Positions 53,858 through 59,687 of a stretch of 59,687 nucleotides of DNA are shown one piece after another; positions within the stretch are counted from its first letter, which is position 1, and every line of letters begins with the position of its first letter. A model generated the notes under the pieces. That model had not been told where the DNA came from, ran no database searches, and saw only the letters and a list, made by a program, of their open reading frames with translations. The stretch is from Pseudomonadales bacterium (GTDB lineage Bacteria; Pseudomonadota; Gammaproteobacteria; Pseudomonadales; Azotimanducaceae), in NCBI GenBank assembly GCA_022827905.1, contig JAJEIQ010000008.1:1-59687 (forward strand). The letters are read 5' to 3'. The position numbers were made by a program, and so were the translations under genes.

Positions 53858-55225
53858 ATGGACTACCTCCCGCTGCAAATCGATCTGCGCGGCGAGGACT
53901 GCTTGGTGGTGGGTGGCGGCGCATTGGCGCTGCGCAAGATCGAGTTGCTGCTCAAGGCTGGCGCCGCGGTCAGCGTGGTCGCCAGGGCCTGCTGCGATGG
54001 GGTGCGTGGCTTGGCGCAAAGCGGCTCCGTGCAGTTGACGGAACGCGGCTACCGGTCCACCGACTCCGATGGCCGCCGGCTGGTTATCGCCGCCACCGAC
54101 GATGCCGCCATCAACGCCCAGATCTACGCGGACGGCCAAGCGCGCGCCATTTGGGTGAACACGGTGGATGCGCCCGAGCTCTGCTCGGCGATCTTCCCCG
54201 CCATCGTGGATCGCGGCTCCGTCCAGGTTTCCGTTTCAACAGGTGGCCGGTCGCCCACCTTGGCCAGGATCGTGCGGGGCTGGATTGAAGCCCGCCTGCC
54301 GCCGCGTTTGGGTGCGCTGGCGGACTTCGCTGCCGAACGCCGCGAACGGGTTGCGGCGGCGGTGCCGGACTTGGGAAGGCGGCGGGCCTTCTGGGAACGA
54401 GTCATCAACGGACCGGCCGCCGAGCGCCTGATGGCGGGCGACGCAGCCAGGGCGGAGGGGGCGTTTGAAGCAGCCCTTGCGGCCTCCGCCGGGGAGGGCA
54501 CCGGCTTGGTGGCCCTGATCGGTGCTGGCCCGGGCGATCCGGAGTTACTGACCCTCAAGGGCCTGCGGCTGCTTCAGGAAGCCGATGCGGTGCTTTACGA
54601 CAATCTGGTCAACGAGCGGATCTTGGACTTCGCCCGCCGCGACGCGGAACGCATCTATGTCGGCAAGCGGCGGCGCTACGCCGGCGTGCGCCAGGCGGCC
54701 ATCAACGAACTGCTTGCCGAGCGGGCGCGGGCGGGCCAGCGTGTGGTGCGCCTCAAGGGCGGCGACCCGTTCATCTTCGGCCGCGGAGGCGAGGAAGTGG
54801 AGACGCTAGCCGCCCAGGGCATCGACTGCGTGGTGGTGCCGGGCATTACCGCCGCCCTAGGCGCGGCCAGCACGGCCGGCATTCCCCTGACTCACCGGGA
54901 CCTCGCCCAGTCCGTGCGCTTCGTCACCGGCCACCGGGTCAACGACCAAGTGAACCTGGATTGGCCGGAATTGGTAAACCCCCACCAAACCCTAGTGGTT
55001 TACATGGGCCTCTTGGGCTTGGCGGAAATTGTGGAAAAACTCATCGCCCAAGGCATGAATCCACAAACCCCGGCGCTGCTGGTCGAGCGCGCCACCTTGC
55101 CGGAACAGCGCCAAATCCAAGCCCCGCTGCGCGATTTGCCCGCTGCCGTCGAGGCCGCCGAAGTCAGCGGCCCGACCCTCATCATCATCGGCGAGGTGGT
55201 CAAGCTGGGCATCGCGCAGACGTAG
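53858..55225 (+). CDS. cysG: Siroheme synthase CysG (trifunctional)
   Basis: A 455-residue fusion that turns uroporphyrinogen III into siroheme. N-terminal residues about 1-113 form the NAD-binding precorrin-2 dehydrogenase/ferrochelatase (VVGGGALALRKIELLLKAGA), a dimerisation segment follows, then the SAM uroporphyrinogen-III methyltransferase from about residue 212 (LIGAGPGDPELLTLKGLRLL with GGDPFIFGRGGEE and VPGITAALGA). ATG 53858 has AAGGAGG 9 bases upstream. It is the last gene of this co-directed run, 13 bases after serS. Supplies sulfite and nitrite reductase cofactor. Confidence 0.96.
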   Translation: MDYLPLQIDLRGEDCLVVGGGALALRKIELLLKAGAAVSVVARACCDGVRGLAQSGSVQLTERGYRSTDSDGRRLVIAATDDAAINAQIYADGQARAIWVNTVDAPELCSAIFPAIVDRGSVQVSVSTGGRSPTLARIVRGWIEARLPPRLGALADFAAERRERVAAAVPDLGRRRAFWERVINGPAAERLMAGDAARAEGAFEAALAASAGEGTGLVALIGAGPGDPELLTLKGLRLLQEADAVLYDNLVNERILDFARRDAERIYVGKRRRYAGVRQAAINELLAERARAGQRVVRLKGGDPFIFGRGGEEVETLAAQGIDCVVVPGITAALGAASTAGIPLTHRDLAQSVRFVTGHRVNDQVNLDWPELVNPHQTLVVYMGLLGLAEIVEKLIAQGMNPQTPALLVERATLPEQRQIQAPLRDLPAAVEAAEVSGPTLIIIGEVVKLGIAQT

Positions 55226-55241
55226 TTCATCCAAACCCCGG

Positions 55242-55273
55242 AGCGAGGGCGTCCCGCCCTCGAACTGGCCGCC
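55242..55273 (-). repeat. Palindromic intergenic repeat, copy B
   Basis: The reverse complement reads GGCGGCCAGTTCGAGGGC, loop region GGGAC, GCCCTCGCT, so it matches copy A (46456-46487) in all 27 non-loop bases. The loop-closing pair changes from A-T to G-C. A half copy (GGC ATCTT GCCCTCACT) follows at 55298-55314. It lies between the convergent cysG and tusE genes. Confidence 0.6.
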
Positions 55274-55338
55274 CGATGTGAACGAGAGTTTCGCGCCGGC
55301 ATCTTGCCCTCACTCCAATTTACGCGATCGCTCAGCGC

Positions 55339-55650
55339 CTACAGACAATTGGGCGGTCGTGGCAGCCCGGCGATCTTGGCGGCGAGGCGGGCCGGGCTGC
55401 CCGGAAAGAGCTTGAGCAGGTAGAGGCTTGAACCCTTCTCCTCGCCGAGCTTGGCGCGCACCCACTTGACTAGGGGGCGCATGTCCGGACTCAGGTCATA
55501 GGCGCGGTAGAACGCTTGGGCGAGTTCGATGACCTGCCAGTGCGCAGCGGTGAGCGCAATGCCGCTCTGCTGGGCGATTTCCTCCGCCACGGCTGGGCTC
55601 CAATCATCCAGGTTGCGCAGATAGCCGTCCTTGTCGGTTTCCGGCAGCAC
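55339..55650 (-). CDS. tusE: Sulfurtransferase TusE (DsrC family)
   Basis: A 103-residue last carrier of the Tus relay. It ends GLPRPPNCL, with the conserved penultimate cysteine that takes sulfur from TusD. The second cysteine found 11 residues earlier in true DsrC is alanine here, so this is a TusE and not a dissimilatory DsrC. GTG 55650 is chosen, being 8 bases after GGAG; GTG 55659 would overlap tusB. Sulfur is passed on to MnmA for the 2-thio modification of tRNA wobble uridine. Confidence 0.9.
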   Translation of the reverse strand: MLPETDKDGYLRNLDDWSPAVAEEIAQQSGIALTAAHWQVIELAQAFYRAYDLSPDMRPLVKWVRAKLGEEKGSSLYLLKLFPGSPARLAAKIAGLPRPPNCL

Positions 55651-55651
55651 C

Positions 55652-55918
55652 TTAGGCACTCCAGGTGACGACGCGTTGGCAGCCTTCCACGAGGCCCACG
55701 AAGTCGTCGAAGGAGGCAGGTCGGATGTTCGTGTGGATGCGTTGGGAAAGGCCCCGGGCGCGAATGTCAGGCTCAAGGGCGTAGAACGTGGCGCCGCTAA
55801 GCGCCTGTTGAGCGAGATAGACGCCGTCCTCGATCAGCAAAACGGCATCTTGGGCATCGAGTAGCGGGTGGCAGCCCTCCCAGGCCGCGGGCTTGTTCAC
55901 CAAGTGCAGCGTAGCCAC
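55652..55918 (-). CDS. tusB: Sulfurtransferase complex subunit TusB
   Basis: An 88-residue subunit of the TusBCD heterohexamer. Sequence MVATLHLVNKPAAWEGC and the later DAVLLIEDGVYLA match the DsrH/TusB family. GTG 55918 starts 2 bases after the tusC stop. Only a family-level assignment is possible for this short and variable protein, but the surrounding tusD-tusC-tusB-tusE order is decisive. Confidence 0.88.
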   Translation of the reverse strand: MATLHLVNKPAAWEGCHPLLDAQDAVLLIEDGVYLAQQALSGATFYALEPDIRARGLSQRIHTNIRPASFDDFVGLVEGCQRVVTWSA

Positions 55919-55920
55919 GA

Positions 55921-56277
55921 TCAGCCCGTCACCACGTCTTGGCGGCCGATCAGGCGCCTTTGTTCGGCGTAGTCCAGCCAAGTAACCGGCAGGCACAGGT
56001 TGGCGTCGGTTAGGCCAAGGCGTTCCGCCGACGGGCGGCAAGCGAACAGCTCGGTCACGCCGTACTCCGGCAAGGCGCCAAGCATCTTGCCCACCGTTCG
56101 GCCACCGATAGCGCCGCCATCCTGTTCACTAAGCAACTGATACAGCCCCGCACCGGTGAACAGCACGCTGACCTCCTGATCAAAGACCCCGGCGACCAGA
56201 ATGGACTCGATGGCCTCCAAAGCGTAGCTGGAGCCATAGGGCGCCCGGTTCAACAGAAACAGAATGCGTTTGGCCAT
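55921..56277 (-). CDS. tusC: Sulfurtransferase complex subunit TusC
   Basis: A 118-residue DsrF-like subunit. It starts MAKRILFLLNRAPYGSSYAL, with the S-S-Y-A-L-E-A-x-E pattern of the family, and ends RQDVVTG. Overlaps the stop of tusD by one base (TGATG). Part of the heterohexamer that accepts sulfur from TusA. Confidence 0.92.
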   Translation of the reverse strand: MAKRILFLLNRAPYGSSYALEAIESILVAGVFDQEVSVLFTGAGLYQLLSEQDGGAIGGRTVGKMLGALPEYGVTELFACRPSAERLGLTDANLCLPVTWLDYAEQRRLIGRQDVVTG

Positions 56278-56669
56278 CAGGCGGCGAAGGTCACAAAGCG
56301 GTCGGCTGCGGTCATGGCTTCGATAAGCTGCCCCAAGCCGACGATGGTGAACGCCGGATGGGCGGTGGCGGCGTCCTTCTCGTAGCGGTCGCGCTCCGCC
56401 TCGTCGAGCATCCCTCGTTTCAGGGCATTGGCGATGCAAACGGCGAGTTCGACCCCATGGGACTCACCGAGGCGAACCCAACCAGCGTGCAGATCCTCCT
56501 CATCCTGTGGCGCCACGCCCTGCCCAGCGGCGGCCAGCACCCCGTCATGGTAGAAGAACACCCTGTGAATCCGATGCCCCAAGCGCAGGGCGCTCTCAGC
56601 GAAGCGCAGCGCCGTTCTTGAGCCGGCGCTGGCGTACGGAGCGCCGTGTACGGCAATGGAAATGACCAA
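56277..56669 (-). CDS. tusD: Sulfurtransferase complex subunit TusD
   Basis: A 130-residue DsrE-like subunit bearing the active-site cysteine in ELAVCIANALKRGMLDE, equivalent to Cys78 of E. coli TusD. The early SIAVHGAPYASAGSRTALRFAESAL matches the family's P-Y-x-S-x-x-S/T segment. The TTG at 56669 follows GAGG with 9 bases spacing; no ATG is in frame nearby. It heads the minus-strand tusDCBE operon. Confidence 0.88.
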   Translation of the reverse strand: MVISIAVHGAPYASAGSRTALRFAESALRLGHRIHRVFFYHDGVLAAAGQGVAPQDEEDLHAGWVRLGESHGVELAVCIANALKRGMLDEAERDRYEKDAATAHPAFTIVGLGQLIEAMTAADRFVTFAA

Positions 56670-56763
56670 GGCCAGCCGCCTCGCTGAAGGATTGGGGGAG
56701 TATAGCAGCGCCGGATTAGGTTGGACTCTGACGACACCACATCCCGTCAAGTAGAATGGCCTC

Positions 56764-57063
56764 ATGAAGGCAATGGAACGCAAAGCCCAACTCGGCAAGG
56801 TTTCCCAAGGCGATCGAGACTACTTTAGGCGCTTAGGGGAGGCGAACGCGGCCACAACGCGCATGGAACAGCCCGCCGGAACGCTTGCTGAAGCGATTGA
56901 ACGCATGAAGCGGATAGCGCGGTCTCGGGGCATCGATGTGGTGGCAACCGCGCAAAACCATTGGCCGGACTACGCATCGCACATGAACTACATCGAGGCC
57001 GTGCGCAGGATGGCGGCTAAGGAAAGCGCATTGCGCACCAAGGCCCCCGCTCCCGATGGATGA
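56764..57063 (+). CDS. Hypothetical protein before tRNA-Ser
   Basis: A 99-residue protein rich in K, R and E (pI basic), starting MKAMERKAQLGKVSQGDRDY. A helical coiled region of about 60 residues is likely, for example LAEAIERMKRIARSRGIDVV. No family is recognised. It lies between the tus operon and tRNA-Ser. May be a real lineage gene; codon bias is like that of its neighbours. A second ATG at 56773 is an alternative start. Confidence 0.5.
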   Translation: MKAMERKAQLGKVSQGDRDYFRRLGEANAATTRMEQPAGTLAEAIERMKRIARSRGIDVVATAQNHWPDYASHMNYIEAVRRMAAKESALRTKAPAPDG

Positions 57064-57129
57064 TCCTTGGTCCCTCACATTGACCCGGAGCTTGAAGCTG
57101 CCCCGTAAAGAGCGGAAACTGACCCTCCC

Positions 57130-57217
57130 GGAGGGGTGGCTGAGCGGTCGAAAGCGCTGGTCTTGAAAACCAGAGAGGTGAGAGCCTCCCAGGGTTCGAA
57201 TCCCTGCCCCTCCGCCA
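57130..57217 (+). tRNA. tRNA-Ser (anticodon TGA)
   Basis: A complete 88-base class II tRNA with CCA encoded. Acceptor GGAGGGG pairs with CCCCTCC, discriminator G. Anticodon stem-loop CTGGT-CTTGAAA-ACCAG gives TGA; a long variable arm follows, and the T arm has GTTCGAATC. Its 3' end borders an abrupt AT-rich segment, as expected for an integration site. Confidence 0.97.
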
Positions 57218-57817
57218 AATTATTCCCCTAAATCATTAATAAATATATAATTTTGTCGAATATAGAAAAGTTGGGTGTCACCTTTTATGTCACTTTATTG
57301 GAGCGATATCGCAGTGCCCGGGAGGCTCGCCAGCTTCGCTTTCTCACCATTCCTGTTCTGTGAAGTAGATTGGTCCGTCGCTCATTTCGGTCCCTGCTTT
57401 CGTTGAGCGTTCTGGTGGATGTGGCCAGCGCCACGTTCAAGGTCGTTTGGGAGTGGGCGTGAATCTCTAGGATCAGTTCCTCTAGCTTCTATGTGCTCAT
57501 GTCTCCTTCCTCGTTGCCCGCATCGTCCACCATGCCCCGCAAGCCGACATAGTGGCAATGAAGTCAAGCGCCCTTTGCGTTTTGTTCATTTCAATGCACC
57601 GTCGGCCGGGAGTCGCAGGCTTCTTGGTTGACTCGAAGGTACTCTACTAGGAACTGGTCCATGTGCTCGACAACGGTGGATCGGATTAGGCCGGCATCGT
57701 CGCCGTGGGTGCCGAATGAGGCGATTCGCCAATTTGCTTGGCAGCGGTTCCCCACCCCCTTCGTGATATCCTCACCCAACGTGTAGGAAAACCTGAACGT
57801 TCTTGAAAGGGCCATCC
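57218..57817. other. AT-rich junction and gene-poor stretch after tRNA-Ser
   Basis: The first 85 bases after the tRNA (AAATTATTCCCC... onward) are strikingly AT-rich against a high-GC background. The rest contains no gene that can be supported. One minus-strand frame (57591-57815, 74 codons) has a protein-like C-terminal part (IRSTVVEHMDQFLVEYLRVN) and may be a remnant of a small exported-protein family. No second copy of the tRNA 3' end was seen inside the window. Confidence 0.6.
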
Positions 57818-58513
57818 ATGTCCGTTGACCCCAGCCGCCTTCCCCTGCGGGAACACCCCCGAAGGGCCTTGTCCCCCCAGGAAAGGGAGGCGGGCCGCTA
57901 CATGGTCAAGGAGCTGCTGCTGCCCGACAGGGCGACTTGGTGGGACGATCCGGTGATGGGCGAGCCGCTGCGCCCGCTGGCCGACTTCGCCCATCCCCAA
58001 CTGCGGCGCGTTGATGCGCCGGAATGCGATGGCCACGACCCGATTGGGTCCTTGCGGAGCTTCATGGGCAAGAACTGCGCCGGGCTGCGGGACAGCCTGC
58101 GGGCCGATCCCCATGAGCTTCGGGAGGCCTTCGTCACCGGGGAGTTCACGAAGCGCCAGGCGTACGCCTTGGATTGGGCCTTTTCGGGCATGCGGGTGAT
58201 GTGGATGTTTCCGGGCTTCATTGCGGGAGCCCGGCTCCCCATCTACGAAGTCGCCCGCTGCTTCTGGCAGGCGTTTGACGGCGTCAGCTACGGGACGGGG
58301 CCTTGGCTCAACCAATGGGCGGAAAACCCTGGCAGGCCACATCCCAGCGCTCCGGGCGGCGTTCGCTTGAATCGTCCTTGGGCGGAGGACAATGGAACCG
58401 ACATTTCCGGGAGGGAGTTCATGGCATTGCGAAAGGCCCGAAGGAGCCAAGGTGAATCGCCCAAGGGCAACGCCCTGGAAGGAAGCGCCGACGGCATCCA
58501 AGCCCTCTCATGA
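57818..58513 (+). CDS. Uncharacterised protein coupled to the AbiEii-like gene
   Basis: A 231-residue protein of no recognised family. ATG 57818 follows AAAGGG with 6 bases between; an earlier TTG at 57803 would add five residues. The middle contains conspicuous aromatic residues (AYALDWAFSGMRVMWMFPGF), a run of P and R near the start, and a charged C-terminus. It has no helix-turn-helix that would fit an AbiEi antitoxin. It overlaps the next gene by 4 bases (ATGA), so the two are translated together. The position suggests an antitoxin or partner for the nucleotidyltransferase (inference). Confidence 0.7.
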   Translation: MSVDPSRLPLREHPRRALSPQEREAGRYMVKELLLPDRATWWDDPVMGEPLRPLADFAHPQLRRVDAPECDGHDPIGSLRSFMGKNCAGLRDSLRADPHELREAFVTGEFTKRQAYALDWAFSGMRVMWMFPGFIAGARLPIYEVARCFWQAFDGVSYGTGPWLNQWAENPGRPHPSAPGGVRLNRPWAEDNGTDISGREFMALRKARRSQGESPKGNALEGSADGIQALS

Positions 58514-59331
58514 GGGCCATGCGTGTTGAGGTCCCCGACCGCCTGAAGCACGACTTCCACGCCTTGGCTTCCATTTTCGGTGACTTGTTCCCGAGCGGCC
58601 AAGTCATTCTAGGGGGCGGCATGCTCCTGGAGTCCTCGTGGGACCACCGCGAGTCCACGGACATCGATTTGTTCATTTTGGACTCGGACATGGCCTACGC
58701 CCTGCGGAGCGGGCATCAAGTGCTCGATGAGCTTTTTGACCGTCTTGAAAAGGCGGAGTTGCACATAAGGGAAGACGAAACCCGCATTGGACGCCTAAGC
58801 TGCTTCATCAAAGGCGAATCCGAGGCCGGCGTTGAGTGGACGTTCGTTTCCACGCCAACCGAAGGACCGGGGCCGGATGGTCCCACATCCGTTGAGGGGA
58901 CCGCCATCCGGGCCGCCACCTTCACCGAGATCTTCATGGGCAAGATCGCAGGCCGCGCCTTCAACGCCGACAAAGGGCCGACGATTGACGGCAAGCAGCC
59001 CGTGCCGATTCGGGACTGCTTCGACATTGCCGTGCTGGCCGCCCAGGACCCCGCCCTGCTTGAGGACATCCTGGCCAGAATCCCGGCGGCCCCTCTTGCG
59101 GAAATCGTGTCCAACTACCGCAACGCCCCTGAAGACCTGGCCGAGATCGACGACAAGCCGATCAAGCATGCCCGGTGGACCATCCCCCTACACGGACTTC
59201 CCCAACGAATTGCCGATGCCTTTGAGGCCAAGGACCTCTCTCTGATGCCCCTTGCCAAGCCGTTCCCTCCCGAACCCGAACTCCCCGACGAAGGCGCCGG
59301 GCAGCGCCACAACAGTCCGGGCGGGCCATAA
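58510..59331 (+). CDS. Nucleotidyltransferase of the AbiEii/AbiGii toxin family
   Basis: A 273-residue protein with the nucleotidyltransferase core: LGGGMLLESSWDHREST with the helix-turn glycines (GGG), then D-I-D in STDIDLFILD (about residues 35-57) as the metal-binding aspartates. The later EIFMGKIAGRA and RDCFDIAVLAA (R-x-x-(F/Y)-D-I) are the typical AbiEii C-half. Family members include GTP-binding and tRNA-modifying toxins of type IV toxin-antitoxin and phage-defence systems. Coupled by ATGA overlap to the unknown upstream gene; no AbiEi-like antitoxin is seen. The downstream sequence (59332 onward) holds no other gene before the window's end region. Confidence 0.78.
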   Translation: MRAMRVEVPDRLKHDFHALASIFGDLFPSGQVILGGGMLLESSWDHRESTDIDLFILDSDMAYALRSGHQVLDELFDRLEKAELHIREDETRIGRLSCFIKGESEAGVEWTFVSTPTEGPGPDGPTSVEGTAIRAATFTEIFMGKIAGRAFNADKGPTIDGKQPVPIRDCFDIAVLAAQDPALLEDILARIPAAPLAEIVSNYRNAPEDLAEIDDKPIKHARWTIPLHGLPQRIADAFEAKDLSLMPLAKPFPPEPELPDEGAGQRHNSPGGP

Positions 59332-59604
59332 CTTGATCGCCACCGGAGGCAAGCCGTTTGCCGCTGGAACGTAAGGAGCGTTCAGAGCGTGGGCTTCCCA
59401 GCCTTGGCCTTGCCCCTAAAAGAGGACTGGGCGGCCTGCGCGGAATGGGCTTGGGTCGCGGCGGGATTGATGGAATTGGGGAGTGGAAAAGTGGCGTTCT
59501 AGGGCATTGTTTTTGTGCGGATTAACATATTGTTTGCAGCAAGAAAAGTAACTATTCGCACCCCCGCGCCGTTGGTTGACGCCTGAGGGCGTGTTTCGCA
59601 CGGC
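59332..59604. other. Intergenic region downstream of the nucleotidyltransferase gene
   Basis: No supportable gene is present. The middle part (59500-59545) is AT-richer than its surroundings. Nothing resembling a tRNA, repeat or att copy was recognised. A promoter-like sequence follows. Confidence 0.5.
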
Positions 59605-59633
59605 TTGACATTATAGCCGGCGGGTTCTATGGT
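59605..59633 (+). promoter_or_regulatory. Candidate sigma-70 promoter at the right edge
   Basis: TTGACA (59605-59610) and TATGGT (59628-59633) are spaced 17 bases apart, six of six and four of six consensus matches. It would transcribe rightward out of the window toward the ATG at 59660. Confidence 0.5.
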
Positions 59634-59659
59634 TCGCCCATTCGGACGTTGGGCGGGGG

Positions 59660-59687
59660 CATGGGTCACAGCTGGTTGGGTTCCAAG
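59660..59687 (+). CDS. Possible gene start running off the window
   Basis: ATG 59660 begins MGHSWLGSK, preceded by a G-rich sequence (GGCGGGGGC) and about 27 bases after the candidate -10 box. Only nine residues are present, so no function can be said. An alternative ATG in another frame is at 59629, overlapping the -10 box. Confidence 0.25.

Noticed and set aside
57130-57217. Possible selenocysteine tRNA
   Set aside because: The long variable arm is shared by Ser and Sec tRNAs, but the anticodon is TGA, not TCA, and the acceptor stem is 7 base pairs, so it is tRNA-Ser.
58510-59331. Complete type IV AbiE toxin-antitoxin system
   Set aside because: The partner gene has no wHTH or AbiEi-like features, so only the toxin half can be named.
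1-59687. CRISPR array
   Set aside because: No set of regularly spaced direct repeats was seen; repeats found are palindromes in single copies or pairs.

Overview
The window is high-GC, densely coded bacterial chromosome, most likely from a gammaproteobacterium. The best evidence is the housekeeping block on the right: icd, cspD, clpS, clpA, infA, aat, ftsK, lolA, rarA, crcB, serS, cysG, tusE/B/C/D and a tRNA-Ser, an order much like that known from Pseudomonas and, in part, E. coli. A complete TusBCDE relay and LolA fit the same group. The codon-level similarity of the remaining genes suggests one genome, probably an environmental or host-associated aerobe, but no species can be named from this sequence alone.

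Layout. 1-9.5 kb: a transposase tail, recQ, a lipoprotein M3 peptidase, a four-gene efflux set (membrane-fusion adaptor, ABC ATPase, two FtsX-type permeases), then a minus-strand pair of a flavodoxin-like protein and a SelW-like selenoprotein whose in-frame UGA is followed by a plausible SECIS hairpin. 9.5-25.3 kb: a catabolic stretch with threonine ammonia-lyase, Rieske oxygenase, cytochrome P450, a carboxymuconolactone-decarboxylase-like protein, TauD-like dioxygenase, GMC oxidoreductase, a translationally coupled trio (FAD oxidase, tyrosine phosphatase, acyl-CoA-dehydrogenase-like flavoprotein), an MFS transporter, a ThDP enzyme and a hicBA module in which hicA is frameshifted. 25.4-33 kb: PHA synthase, a nucleobase permease fused to an ATPase-like domain, an SNF2/SWIM pair and tRNA-Arg(CCG). 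33-42 kb: an FAD oxidoreductase, an adenine methyltransferase coupled to a putative nuclease (candidate restriction-modification), a nitroreductase, and a MoxR-VWA-GPP34 set. 42-57.2 kb: the conserved housekeeping block. 57.2-59.7 kb: an AT-rich junction after tRNA-Ser(UGA) leading into an unrecognised gene coupled to an AbiEii-like nucleotidyltransferase, which looks like the start of an accessory island.

Points most worth attention: the selenoprotein hidden behind a UGA; the cspD gene that seems to start at ATA; the one-base frameshift in hicA; two palindromic repeats whose loops differ but keep pairing; the permease-ATPase fusion; the MoxR-VWA-GPP34 neighbourhood; and the uncharacterised pair beyond tRNA-Ser. 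No CRISPR array, rRNA or complete insertion sequence was seen.
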